DNA of 64,000 nt from an uncultured Acetatifactor sp. GTDB taxonomy: Bacteria > Bacillota > Clostridia > Lachnospirales > Lachnospiraceae. Of this stretch, positions 10,172 to 20,094 are shown one piece after another. The translations under genes and the position numbers were made by a program. The notes beneath the pieces are model-generated. The model saw nothing but the letters and a program-made list of their open reading frames with translations, was not told the origin of the DNA and ran no database searches. The stretch covers positions 33,694-97,693 of the forward strand of contig CANRIP010000006.1 of the NCBI GenBank assembly GCA_947630715.1, given 5' to 3'. How positions within the stretch are numbered: the stretch's first letter is position 1; each line of letters begins with the position of its first letter.

Positions 10172-11341
10172 ATGAAACGAGTATTTCTGATTGTACTGGA
10201 CAGTTTTGGCATCGGCGGGATGGAGGACGCGGCTTCTTACGGTGACGAGAACGTAAACACCCTGAGAAGCGTGTCCTCAAGCCCGTATTTTCATCTGCCG
10301 AACCTGAAAAAACTGGGCCTGTTCCAGATTGAGGGCGTGGAAACGGGAGAGAAGGACGGCGAGCCTCTGGCGGTGAGAGCGCGGATGCGGGAGGCGTCCC
10401 GGGGAAAGGATACGACCGTGGGCCACTGGGAGATCGCCGGTATCTGTTCTCCCAATCCTCTGCCTACTTATCCGGAGGGGTTCCCGGAGGAGGTGCTTGC
10501 CCCTTTCCGGGAGAGAACGGGCAGGGGGACGCTTTGCAACCGCCCCTATTCCGGCACGGATGTGATCCGGGATTACGGGGACAGGCATAGGGAGACGGGG
10601 GATTTGATTGTCTATACCTCCGCGGACAGCGTGTTCCAGATCGCGGCTCATGAGGACGTGGTTCCCCTGGAGACGCTTTACCAGGACTGCCGTATCGCCA
10701 GGGAGATTCTTCAGGGCAAGCACGGCGTGGGGCGGGTGATCGCCAGACCCTTTACCGGCCCTTACGGCGGCCCCTACGTCAGAACGGCCCACCGCCACGA
10801 CTTTTCGCTGCTCCCGTCCAAACCCACCATGCTGGATCAACTGAAGGACGGGGGGAAGGACGTGATTGCTGTGGGAAAGATCCGGGATATTTTTGCGGGC
10901 AGGGGCATCACGGAAGCGGTGGCCACCGCCGGCAACCGGGAGGGAATGATGCAGACCCTTGCTTACCTGAACCGGGATTTTGAGGGGCTTTGCTTTGTGA
11001 ACCTGGTGGATTTTGATATGCTTTACGGACACAGAAGGGATGTGGACGGCTACGCAAAGGCGCTGGCCGAATTTGACGAATTTCTGCCGGAGATCATGGG
11101 GGCCATGAGAGAGGACGATCTTTTGATGCTGACGGCGGATCACGGCTGCGATCCCGCCTATGCCGCCACAACGGATCATACCCGGGAATACACGCCGTTT
11201 TTGATGTACGGCAGGAAAATCAGGCCCAAGGATCTGGGAACGCGGAAAACCTTTGCGGACATCGGGGCGACTGTGTTACAATATTTTGGTATAACGCCCG
11301 ACTTTATCGGGGAAGGTATGCTGGAGGAACAGAACGCATGA
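10172..11341 (+). CDS. deoB: Phosphopentomutase
   Basis: MKRVFLIVLDSFGIGGMEDAASYGD; DTTVGHWEIAG; TADHGCDPAYAATTDHTREYTPFL. Confidence 0.97.
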   Translation: MKRVFLIVLDSFGIGGMEDAASYGDENVNTLRSVSSSPYFHLPNLKKLGLFQIEGVETGEKDGEPLAVRARMREASRGKDTTVGHWEIAGICSPNPLPTYPEGFPEEVLAPFRERTGRGTLCNRPYSGTDVIRDYGDRHRETGDLIVYTSADSVFQIAAHEDVVPLETLYQDCRIAREILQGKHGVGRVIARPFTGPYGGPYVRTAHRHDFSLLPSKPTMLDQLKDGGKDVIAVGKIRDIFAGRGITEAVATAGNREGMMQTLAYLNRDFEGLCFVNLVDFDMLYGHRRDVDGYAKALAEFDEFLPEIMGAMREDDLLMLTADHGCDPAYAATTDHTREYTPFLMYGRKIRPKDLGTRKTFADIGATVLQYFGITPDFIGEGMLEEQNA

Positions 11342-12939
11342 ACAACTACACGGAAGAAATCAACCGCCGCCGCACCTTTGCCATTATCTCCCACCCGGAC
11401 GCGGGAAAGACCACCCTCACAGAGAAGTTTCTCCTGTACGGGGGAGCCATCAACCTGGCGGGCAGCGTCAAGGGAAAGGCAACCGCCAGACACGCGGTTT
11501 CCGACTGGATGGGAATTGAGAAGGAGAGAGGGATTTCCGTCACCTCCTCGGTGCTGCAGTTCGAGTACGGCGGTTACTGCATCAATATTTTGGACACGCC
11601 GGGGCACCAGGACTTTTCCGAGGACACCTACCGTACGCTGATGGCGGCGGATTCCGCGGTGATGGTGATCGACGCCTCCAAGGGCGTGGAGGCGCAGACC
11701 AGAAAGCTGTTCAAAGTCTGCGTGATGCGCCGGATCCCCATTTTCACCTTTATCAATAAGATGGATCGGGACGCCAGGGACACCTTTGAGCTGCTGGATG
11801 ATATCGAGAATGAGCTTGGCATCGCCACCTGTCCCGTGAACTGGCCCATCGGCTCCGGGAAAGGCTTTCAGGGAGTCTATGACAGAGAGACGAAATGTGT
11901 GATCTGTTATTCCGATACGGAAAAGGGGACGAAGGAGGGCGTGGCCACGCAGATCCCCGCCGCGGATGAGGAAAAGCTGCGGGAAACCATCGGCCCTGCC
12001 GCGGCGGACAAGCTCCTGGAGGAAGTGGAGCTTTTGGACGGCGCCGGCGCGGAATTCGATCTGGAGCTGGTACACAGGGGAGAGCTGACGCCGGTGTGTT
12101 TTGGGTCCGCCCTCACCAATTTTGGCGTGGAGATTTTTTTACAGCATTTTCTCCGCATGACCACCGTTCCCCTGCCCAGAAAAGCGGACATCGGCCTGAT
12201 CGATCCGGTGGAGAACCGGTTCAGCGCTTTTGTGTTTAAGATTCAGGCCAATATGAACAAGGCGCACCGGGACAGGGTGGCGTTTCTGCGGATCTGCTCC
12301 GGCCGGTTTGACGCGCAGATGGAGGTCAGGCATGTGCAGGGCGGCAAGATCATGCGGCTTTCCCAGCCTCAGCAGATTCTGGCGGACGAGAGGAAAATTC
12401 TGACGGAAGCCTACGCGGGGGATATTATCGGCGTTTTTGACCCGGGGATCTTTTCCATCGGGGATACGGTCTGCACCCCCGGGGAAAATTTCCGCTATGA
12501 GGGCATTCCCACCTTTGCGCCGGAGCATTTTGCCCGGGTGCGGCAGATGGATACCATGAAACGGAAACAGTTTGTGAAGGGAATCCAGCAGATCGCCCAG
12601 GAGGGCGCCATCCAGATTTTCCAGGAGTTTAACACGGGCCTGGAGGAAATCATCGTGGGCGTGGTGGGCGTTTTGCAGTTTGACGTGCTGAAATACCGGC
12701 TGGAGAACGAATATAACGTGGAGATCAAGCTGGAAACCCTGCCCTATGAGCATATCCGCTGGATCGCGAACAAGGATCAGGTGGACGTGTCCAGGCTTTC
12801 CGGGACATCCGATATGAAGAAGGTGAAGGACATGAAGGGGAACCCCCTGCTTTTGTTTGTGAACCCGTGGAGCATCGGCATGACGGCGGAACGGAATCCG
12901 GGGCTTGTTTTGACGGAATTCTGCGTCAATCAGGAGTAA
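11338..12939 (+). CDS. prfC: Peptide chain release factor 3
   Basis: SHPDAGKTTLTEKFLLYGGAI, KGKATARHAVSDWMGIEKERGISVTSSV; overlaps deoB stop. Confidence 0.97.
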   Translation: MNNYTEEINRRRTFAIISHPDAGKTTLTEKFLLYGGAINLAGSVKGKATARHAVSDWMGIEKERGISVTSSVLQFEYGGYCINILDTPGHQDFSEDTYRTLMAADSAVMVIDASKGVEAQTRKLFKVCVMRRIPIFTFINKMDRDARDTFELLDDIENELGIATCPVNWPIGSGKGFQGVYDRETKCVICYSDTEKGTKEGVATQIPAADEEKLRETIGPAAADKLLEEVELLDGAGAEFDLELVHRGELTPVCFGSALTNFGVEIFLQHFLRMTTVPLPRKADIGLIDPVENRFSAFVFKIQANMNKAHRDRVAFLRICSGRFDAQMEVRHVQGGKIMRLSQPQQILADERKILTEAYAGDIIGVFDPGIFSIGDTVCTPGENFRYEGIPTFAPEHFARVRQMDTMKRKQFVKGIQQIAQEGAIQIFQEFNTGLEEIIVGVVGVLQFDVLKYRLENEYNVEIKLETLPYEHIRWIANKDQVDVSRLSGTSDMKKVKDMKGNPLLLFVNPWSIGMTAERNPGLVLTEFCVNQE

Positions 12940-13073
12940 ACGGGGAAGGTTCCCCGGGGCTGATCCGGAATGCGCCGGTCAACCTGACATTTTGGGTGAC
13001 AAATCGGCGGCGGATATGGTATACTTACCAGAGGGTGTTTTTTGCGGACGATCAGGGAAAGGAGCATGGAAAA

Positions 13074-13493
13074 ATGGGAAAGAGAGAAGACAGGAAAGCG
13101 TTGGGAATCTCTGAGGCGCTTTCAGGGGAAGGACGCGGCGTGGTGCTGAAGGAGGAAAAGGACGTGGGAACGGTTCAGATCGCCGACGATGTGGTGGCCA
13201 TGATCGCTTCCCTTGCCACCACGGAGGTGGAGGGCGTAAGCGCCATGGCGGGAAATATTACCAATGAGCTGATGAGCCGGGTGGGCGTGAAAAAATTGAC
13301 CAGAGGGGTCAAGGTGGACGTGCTGGAGGGCAATGTGACTGTGGATCTGGCGGTCACCATGGAATACGGCTATAATATTCCGGCTACCTGCCGACAGGTG
13401 CAGGCCAAGGTGAAGGCGGCCATCGAGAACATGACGGGGCTTACCTGTACGGACGTCAATATCCGCATTATGGGCGTCAAGGTAAAGGCCTGA
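13074..13493 (+). CDS. Asp23/Gls24 family envelope stress response protein
   Basis: IADDVVAMIASLATTEVEGVSAMAG...VNIRIMGVKV; ATG at 13074 preceded by GGAAAGGAG. Confidence 0.93.
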   Translation: MGKREDRKALGISEALSGEGRGVVLKEEKDVGTVQIADDVVAMIASLATTEVEGVSAMAGNITNELMSRVGVKKLTRGVKVDVLEGNVTVDLAVTMEYGYNIPATCRQVQAKVKAAIENMTGLTCTDVNIRIMGVKVKA

Positions 13494-13524
13494 ACAAAAA
13501 CAGCAGAAGGAAATACAGGCGCAA

Positions 13525-13935
13525 ATGGGAAGACATGAACAGAGGGAACAGGTATTTCTGCTTTTATTCCGCGAGGCTTTTTACGATCCGGCGGATCTGC
13601 CGGATCAGGTTAAGCTGTTTCTGAACGAGAGCGAAATTCTGAGGGATCCGAAGGACCGGGAGTATGTCCGTGCCAGGTTTGAGGCGGTTATGGAGCGGCT
13701 GGAAACCATCGACCGGCTGATCAATGACAACACCCAGGGCTGGGATACCCACCGGATCGGGAAAGTGGAGCTGGCGGTTCTTCGTCTGGCCGTGTATGAG
13801 CTTCGGTTCGACGATGATATTCCCGCCGGGGTGGCCATCAACGAGGCGGTGGAAATCGCCAAAAAATACGGGCAGGACAACGCCGGCGGATTCGTCAACG
13901 CTATCCTGGCCAAAATACTGAAACTGGGTGATTGA
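13525..13935 (+). CDS. nusB: Transcription antitermination factor NusB
   Basis: REAFYDPADLPDQ..., VAINEAVEIAKKYGQDNAGGFVNAIL. Confidence 0.95.
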   Translation: MGRHEQREQVFLLLFREAFYDPADLPDQVKLFLNESEILRDPKDREYVRARFEAVMERLETIDRLINDNTQGWDTHRIGKVELAVLRLAVYELRFDDDIPAGVAINEAVEIAKKYGQDNAGGFVNAILAKILKLGD

Positions 13936-15136
13936 GATTCCAAACGCATATACGGTTTCACAACTGAATTCCTATATCAAAAATATGTTCACACAGGACT
14001 ATCTGCTGCGGAGCCTTTTTGTCAAAGGAGAGGTCAGCAACTGCAAATATCATCCCTCGGGACATATTTATTTTACGTTAAAGGACCCTAAGGGTACAAT
14101 TAGCTGCGTGATGTTCGCAGGCAGCCGTTCGGGTCTTTCTTTTCGTTTGTCGGAGGGGCAGCAGGTGGTGGTGGGCGGCTCCGTGGACGTGTACGAGAGA
14201 GGCGGCAGCTATCAGCTCTACGCCAGGCAGATCGTCCTGGACGGGAACGGCCTGCTCTATGAAAAATATGAACAGTTGAAACGCGAGCTGGAAGAAACCG
14301 GTATGTTTGCCAAAGAGTATAAAAAGCCCATCCCCCGTTATATCCGGACGCTGGGCGTTGTGACCGCGCTCACAGGCGCGGCGGTCAGGGACATTATCCA
14401 GATCGCGGGGAGGCGCAACCCCTATGTGCAGATCATTCTCTATCCCGCCGCCGTTCAGGGAGCCGACGCGGTGCCGGACATTGTGAACGGGATCCGCGCC
14501 CTGGAGCGGCTGGGAGTGGATGTGATGATCGTGGGGCGGGGCGGAGGCTCCATCGAGGATCTGTGGGCTTTTAACGAGCGGGAGGTGGCGGAGGCGGTGT
14601 TCCAGTGCAGCGTGCCGGTGATTTCGGCCGTGGGACATGAGACGGACACCACCATTGTGGATTTTGTGGCGGATCTGCGCGCACCCACGCCCTCCGCGGC
14701 CGCGGAGCTGGCGGTGACGGATATCCGGGAGATTCTGCGGGAGCTTTCCGCATACCGGGAGGCTTTAAACACGTCCATGGGGAACATCCTGCGCAAGCTG
14801 CGGGAGACGGCTGACAAAAAGGCTCTCCGCCTGAAAGCCGTAAGCCCTGGGGCGGGGATTCGGGAGAACAGAATGCGCGCCCTGTCCGCGGAGGAAAGGC
14901 TGCGCTCCCGGATGGAGCGGCTGATCCAGGGCAGACGGAACCGGCTGGCGGTATATATCGAGCGGATCAGGGGCCTGTCCCCCCTGGAAAAGCTAAACAG
15001 CGGATACGCCTTCGTCTCCGACGAAAGCGGCGCGAACATCCGGTCCGTAAGCCAGGCGCAGCCGGGAAAGCTGTTGACGGTCCAGGTGCGGGACGGAAGG
15101 ATTCTGGCCAGGGCGGAACAGGTGCTGCCGGACTGA
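13928..15136 (+). CDS. xseA: Exodeoxyribonuclease VII large subunit
   Basis: VKGEVSNCKYHPSGHIYFTLKD; GRGGGSIEDLWAFNEREVAEAVF; SAVGHETD. Confidence 0.97.
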   Translation: MIEIPNAYTVSQLNSYIKNMFTQDYLLRSLFVKGEVSNCKYHPSGHIYFTLKDPKGTISCVMFAGSRSGLSFRLSEGQQVVVGGSVDVYERGGSYQLYARQIVLDGNGLLYEKYEQLKRELEETGMFAKEYKKPIPRYIRTLGVVTALTGAAVRDIIQIAGRRNPYVQIILYPAAVQGADAVPDIVNGIRALERLGVDVMIVGRGGGSIEDLWAFNEREVAEAVFQCSVPVISAVGHETDTTIVDFVADLRAPTPSAAAELAVTDIREILRELSAYREALNTSMGNILRKLRETADKKALRLKAVSPGAGIRENRMRALSAEERLRSRMERLIQGRRNRLAVYIERIRGLSPLEKLNSGYAFVSDESGANIRSVSQAQPGKLLTVQVRDGRILARAEQVLPD

Positions 15137-15202
15137 CGGCCGGAAAGCGGGGCCCACACACAGCAAAGGCGCGGTAGGCAGTCAAACCGGGAAAGAGGAA
15201 AT

Positions 15203-15442
15203 ATGAGCGAAGAAGGACGGCAGGAATGGAATCTGGAGGAAAATTTTGAACGGCTGGACCAGGTGATCGGGCGTCTGGAGAAGGAGGATCTTTCTCTGGA
15301 GGATGCCTTCCGGGAGTACGCCCTCGGCATGGAAATCCTGAAACAGTGCAGCGGGCAGATCGACAGAGTGGAAAAACAGGTTCTTAAGCTGAGCGAATCC
15401 GGAGAACTGGAGGAAATGGACCATGGAGAAACAGGAGTTTGA
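15203..15442 (+). CDS. xseB: Exodeoxyribonuclease VII small subunit
   Basis: FERLDQVIGRLEKEDLSLEDAFREYALGMEILKQC; next to xseA. Confidence 0.95.
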   Translation: MSEEGRQEWNLEENFERLDQVIGRLEKEDLSLEDAFREYALGMEILKQCSGQIDRVEKQVLKLSESGELEEMDHGETGV

Positions 15443-16343
15443 CAGTCTGCTTCAGGCCAAAACGGAGGAAATCGACCGGATCATAGGAAAATTCCTTCCC
15501 AGGGAAGAAGGCTGGCAGAAAACATTGATTCAGGCAATGAATTACAGCGTCCTGGCGGGCGGGAAACGCCTGCGGCCCATGCTGATGCTGGAAACGTACC
15601 GGATGCTTGGGGGAAGGGGAACGGAAATCCAGCCCTTTCTGGCGGCCATTGAGATGATCCACACCTATTCCCTGGTGCATGACGATCTTCCGGCCATGGA
15701 TAACGACGAGTACCGCAGAGGGCGTGAGACCACCTGGAAGGTATACGGCGAGGCCGGGGCGATTCTGGCGGGGGACGGACTGTTGAATCTGGCGTTCGAG
15801 ACGGCGGCCGGCGCCTTTGCGTTGGTGGACCGGGGCGATCCGGCGGCGCTTGCGCGGGTTGCGGACGCGCTTTTGCTGCTGGCCCAAAAGGCCGGTTATC
15901 AGGGAATGATCGGGGGCCAGAGCGTGGATGTGGAGGCGGAGGGCAGGAAGGAGCCTGTGACGGAGGCCCAGTTAAATTATATCCACCGGTGCAAGACGGG
16001 GGCGCTGATCGTGGCCTCCATGCAGGTGGGAGGCATTCTGGCCGGCGCGGACGGGGAAACCCTGCGGACGCTGGAACAGTGCGCCGAGGATGTGGGAATG
16101 GCTTTTCAGATCCGGGACGATATTCTGGATGTGTCGGGAGACAGCAGGGAGCTGGGGAAACCTGTGGGAAGCGATGAAGAAAACCACAAGCAGACCTATG
16201 TGACCTTTTATGGACTGGAGGAAGCCGGGAGACTGGTGGAAACGCTGTCGGAGGAAGCCGTGAACACCTATCTGCGGATCATGAAGGGAGATCATGAGTT
16301 TCTGGATCATCTGATTCTCATGCTGGCGGGAAGACGTAAATAG
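15423..16343 (+). CDS. ispA: Polyprenyl (farnesyl/geranyl) diphosphate synthase
   Basis: DDLPAMDNDEYRRGRETTWK and DDILD aspartate-rich motifs. Confidence 0.95.
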   Translation: MEKQEFDSLLQAKTEEIDRIIGKFLPREEGWQKTLIQAMNYSVLAGGKRLRPMLMLETYRMLGGRGTEIQPFLAAIEMIHTYSLVHDDLPAMDNDEYRRGRETTWKVYGEAGAILAGDGLLNLAFETAAGAFALVDRGDPAALARVADALLLLAQKAGYQGMIGGQSVDVEAEGRKEPVTEAQLNYIHRCKTGALIVASMQVGGILAGADGETLRTLEQCAEDVGMAFQIRDDILDVSGDSRELGKPVGSDEENHKQTYVTFYGLEEAGRLVETLSEEAVNTYLRIMKGDHEFLDHLILMLAGRRK

Positions 16344-16354
16344 AGGATAAATTT

Positions 16355-18226
16355 ATGCTGTTGGAAAATATCAGGCAGGTAAACGATATCAAAAAGATAA
16401 AACGGGAAGATTACGACAGGCTGGCGCAGGAGATCAGGGAATTCCTGATTCGCAAGATCAGCGTCACGGGAGGGCACCTGGGCTCCAATCTGGGCGCGGT
16501 GGAGCTTACCATGGCGCTGCATCTGGCCTTAAATCTTCCGGAGGATAAAATTATATGGGACGTGGGGCATCAGTCCTACACTCATAAGATCCTCACCGGC
16601 CGCCTGGACGGTTTCGACCATCTGCGCCAGTTCCACGGTCTGAGCGGATTCCCTAAGAGAAAGGAGAGCGACTGCGATGTGTTTGACACGGGGCACAGCT
16701 CCACCTCCATCTCCGCGGGGCTGGGTCTGGTGAAGGCCAGGGATCTGAAGGGGGAAAAAAACACGGTGGTCTCCGTGATCGGCGACGGCTCCATGACCGG
16801 CGGGATGGCCTATGAGGCTTTGAACAACGCGGCCCAGTTGGAGACTAACTTCATCATCCTTTTAAACGACAACAACATGTCCATCTCGGAAAACGTGGGA
16901 GGAGTGTCCGCCTACTTAAATAAAATCCGTACCGCCACAGGGTATCTGGATCTGAAAAAGGGGATTTACGACGCCCTGCGCAATACCAAAGGGGGCGGCG
17001 ACAGCACGATCCGCAGCATCCGCCGGGCCAAGAACAGCTTTAAGCAGCTTGTGATCCCGGGGATGTTTTATGAGGATATGGGGATTACCTACTTAGGGCC
17101 GGTGGACGGGCATGACGTCAACGCCATGATCCGGGTGATCAACGAGGCAAAGCGCGTGAAGGGGGCCGTGCTGATCCACGCCCAGACCCAGAAGGGGAAG
17201 GGATATCTGCCGGCGGAGCGCCATCCGGCCAGATTCCACGGGGCGGAGCCCTTTGACATTGAGACGGGGATTCCCTCCCATCCCAGAACCGTGGCCAATT
17301 ACACGGATATTTTTTCCACCGTGATGTGCAAGCTGGGCGCCAGGGATGAACGGATTGTGGCCATCACCGCGGCCATGCCGGACGGCACGGGGCTGAAACG
17401 GTTTCACAACATGTACCCGGACAGGTTTTTTGACGTGGGGATCGCGGAAGAACACGCCGTGACCTTTGCGGCCGGTTTGGCGGCGGGGGGCTTGAAACCC
17501 ATTGTGGCGGTGTATTCCTCCTTTTTGCAGAGGGCCTACGATCAGATCCTGCACGATGTCTGCCTTCAGAATCTGCCGGTGGTCTTTGCCATTGACCGGG
17601 CAGGGCTGGTAGGCAGCGATGGAGAGACGCATCAGGGCATTTTTGATCTGAGCTATCTGTCCGGCATTCCCAACATGCATGTTTGCGCGCCCAAAAACAA
17701 ATGGGAACTGTCCGACATGCTGAAATTTGCGGTGAGTCTGTCCGCGCCGGTGGCGATCCGTTATCCCCGGGGAACCGCTTACGCCGGTTTAAAGGAATTC
17801 CGGGCTCCCGTGGAACTGGGAAAGGCGGAGTGGATTTACCGGGAGTGGGAAATCGCGTTGTTTGCGGTGGGGAGTATGGTCAAGACGGCGGAAAGCGTCC
17901 GTCAGGCTTTGAAGGAGAAGGGCTATGGGGTCAGCCTGATCAATGCGCGTTTCGTGAAACCGCTGGATGAGGAAGCGGTAAAGGACGCCTGCGCCGACCA
18001 CGCGCTGATCGTCACGCTGGAGGAAAACGTGGGAAACGGCGGCTACGGAGCGAGAGTGCTGGATTTTATGAACCGAAGCGGCCTCAGAAACAGATGCCTG
18101 AACGTGTGTATTCCCGACGCGTATGTGGAGCATGGTAATGTGGAGCTTTTGAAACAGGAGATCGGGATTGACGCCGACAGCATTGTCCGGCGTATTCTGG
18201 ACGCCCTGGAAAGCAAAAAGGATTGA
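16355..18226 (+). CDS. dxs: 1-deoxy-D-xylulose-5-phosphate synthase
   Basis: GHLGSNLGAVELTMALH; GDGSMTGGMAYEALNNA; RAGLVGSDGETHQGIFDLSYL. Confidence 0.98.
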   Translation: MLLENIRQVNDIKKIKREDYDRLAQEIREFLIRKISVTGGHLGSNLGAVELTMALHLALNLPEDKIIWDVGHQSYTHKILTGRLDGFDHLRQFHGLSGFPKRKESDCDVFDTGHSSTSISAGLGLVKARDLKGEKNTVVSVIGDGSMTGGMAYEALNNAAQLETNFIILLNDNNMSISENVGGVSAYLNKIRTATGYLDLKKGIYDALRNTKGGGDSTIRSIRRAKNSFKQLVIPGMFYEDMGITYLGPVDGHDVNAMIRVINEAKRVKGAVLIHAQTQKGKGYLPAERHPARFHGAEPFDIETGIPSHPRTVANYTDIFSTVMCKLGARDERIVAITAAMPDGTGLKRFHNMYPDRFFDVGIAEEHAVTFAAGLAAGGLKPIVAVYSSFLQRAYDQILHDVCLQNLPVVFAIDRAGLVGSDGETHQGIFDLSYLSGIPNMHVCAPKNKWELSDMLKFAVSLSAPVAIRYPRGTAYAGLKEFRAPVELGKAEWIYREWEIALFAVGSMVKTAESVRQALKEKGYGVSLINARFVKPLDEEAVKDACADHALIVTLEENVGNGGYGARVLDFMNRSGLRNRCLNVCIPDAYVEHGNVELLKQEIGIDADSIVRRILDALESKKD

Positions 18227-18232
18227 GGCGGC

Positions 18233-19150
18233 ATGAAGAAACGATTGGATCTGCTTCTGGTGGAGCGGGGGTACGCGGATTCCAGAGAGAAGGCGAAAGC
18301 CGTCATCATGGCCGGGAACGTTTATGTGAACGGGCAGAAGGAGGATAAAGCCGGCAGCTTCTTCCAGGAGGAAGGGCTTTCTCTGGAGGTAAGGGGAAAT
18401 ACGCTGAAGTATGTGAGCCGGGGCGGGCTCAAGCTGGAAAAAGCCGTTTCGGTCTGGCCCCTTCCCCTGGAGGGTGGGGTCTGCGTGGACATTGGCGCGT
18501 CCACCGGGGGATTTACGGACTGTATGCTGCAAAACGGCGCAAGGAAGGTGTATGCCGTTGACGTGGGAAAGGGCCAGCTTGCCTGGAAACTCAGGAACGA
18601 TGAGAGAGTGGTCTGCATGGAACGGACCAATTTCCGCTATGTGACCCGGGAGGATTTGGGGGAGGAAGTGGATTTCGCCGGGGCGGATGTGTCCTTTATC
18701 TCCCTGACCAAAATCCTTCTCCCAGCGGGAAGGGTGTTAAAGCAGGGGGGACAGGCTGTCTGCCTGGTGAAACCCCAGTTTGAGGCGGGCCGGGAACAGG
18801 TGGGAAAAAACGGCGTGGTGAGGGATCCCGCCGTCCACAGACAGGTTGTGGAGGGGATTGTGGATTTCGCGGACAGCATTGGATTTACCGTGGCGGATCT
18901 GGACTATTCCCCCATCCGGGGGCCGGAGGGAAACATCGAATATCTGTTATATCTGCGCAAGGATGCCGGATCTGTGGAAGATCGGTTTTCCCTGCCGGAA
19001 GCGCAGGCGGTGGAGGAATGGAAAACCCTGGTTCAAAACGGCGGGGGACTGTCCCGGAGCCCCTTCTGGCAGCAGAAGATCCGGGAGACGGTGGAGCGTT
19101 CCCACGGAAAGGAGGAAGGCGTCCGAAAGGAGGAAACGCCGGAGGCATGA
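18233..19150 (+). CDS. tlyA: TlyA family RNA methyltransferase
   Basis: S4 domain MKKRLDLLLVERGYADSREKAK plus VDIGASTGGFTDCMLQNGA. Confidence 0.94.
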   Translation: MKKRLDLLLVERGYADSREKAKAVIMAGNVYVNGQKEDKAGSFFQEEGLSLEVRGNTLKYVSRGGLKLEKAVSVWPLPLEGGVCVDIGASTGGFTDCMLQNGARKVYAVDVGKGQLAWKLRNDERVVCMERTNFRYVTREDLGEEVDFAGADVSFISLTKILLPAGRVLKQGGQAVCLVKPQFEAGREQVGKNGVVRDPAVHRQVVEGIVDFADSIGFTVADLDYSPIRGPEGNIEYLLYLRKDAGSVEDRFSLPEAQAVEEWKTLVQNGGGLSRSPFWQQKIRETVERSHGKEEGVRKEETPEA

Positions 19151-19989
19151 GGCATTTTCTGATCTATACCAATACCCGAAAGGATCAAAATATGGCGGTG
19201 ACCGCCCGGATCCGGGATTATCTGACGCTGCGGGGCCGGAAGGCCACCCTGTGGACGGACGCTGCGGGCCAGGAAGGCCGTGCCCGCCGGATTCCGGAGG
19301 ACGTGGACTGTATGATTGTGCTGGGAGGCGACGGCACCGTATTGCAGGCGGCCAGGGAAACCGCCTGTCTTTCGATTCCCATCGTCGGCGTGAACCTGGG
19401 GACTTTGGGGTACATGACGGAAATCGAGCCGGAGGGGGCCGAGGAAGCGCTGGACCGGCTGCTGGCCGGGGATTTTCAGCAGGAAAGCCGGATGATGCTG
19501 GAGGGCAGGGTCTTTTCTCGGGACGGGGACGAGAAGGAGAGCTGGGCCTTAAACGATATTGTGATTTCCCGCAGCGGTTCTCTGCGGATTATCAAATTCA
19601 ATATCTATGTGAACGGCCAGTTCCTGCACGATTATGACGCGGACGGCGTGATCGTCACCACCCCCACGGGCTCCACCGGGTATAATCTGTCGGCGGGAGG
19701 GCCCCTGGTGGAGCCTCAGGCAAGGCTGATGGTGGTGACGCCCATTTGTCCCCACACGCTGAACCAGAGAAGCATTATTCTGTCCGCGGAGGACGTGATC
19801 GAGATTGAAATCCCTCAGGGCAGAGAGGGCGGGATCCAGACGGTGGAGGCAAATTTTGACGGCAGCCATGCGATCACCCTGCAGACGGGGGACAGGATCC
19901 GGATTGTGAGATCGGAAAAATGCACGGAGTTTCTCCGGTTAAATCAGGTCAGCTTTCTGGAGGTGCTTCACAGAAAAATGGCGGATTGA
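19147..19989 (+). CDS. nadK: NAD kinase
   Basis: ATGA overlap with tlyA; GGDGTVLQAAR; TPTGSTGYNLSAGGP. Confidence 0.95.
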   Translation: MRHFLIYTNTRKDQNMAVTARIRDYLTLRGRKATLWTDAAGQEGRARRIPEDVDCMIVLGGDGTVLQAARETACLSIPIVGVNLGTLGYMTEIEPEGAEEALDRLLAGDFQQESRMMLEGRVFSRDGDEKESWALNDIVISRSGSLRIIKFNIYVNGQFLHDYDADGVIVTTPTGSTGYNLSAGGPLVEPQARLMVVTPICPHTLNQRSIILSAEDVIEIEIPQGREGGIQTVEANFDGSHAITLQTGDRIRIVRSEKCTEFLRLNQVSFLEVLHRKMAD

Positions 19990-20094
19990 TCCCCGGGGGA
20001 TCGGGATCGGCCGGCCGGTAAGCGGCTTGGGCTTTTGCGCGGGGCGGCGCACGGAGAGGGCAAAAGGTCGTGGAACGACGGAATGCGAGGAAAA

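Noticed and set aside
10277-12075. Two ~300-aa minus-strand ORFs opposite deoB and prfC
   Set aside because: Shadow ORFs on the opposite strand of strongly conserved genes.
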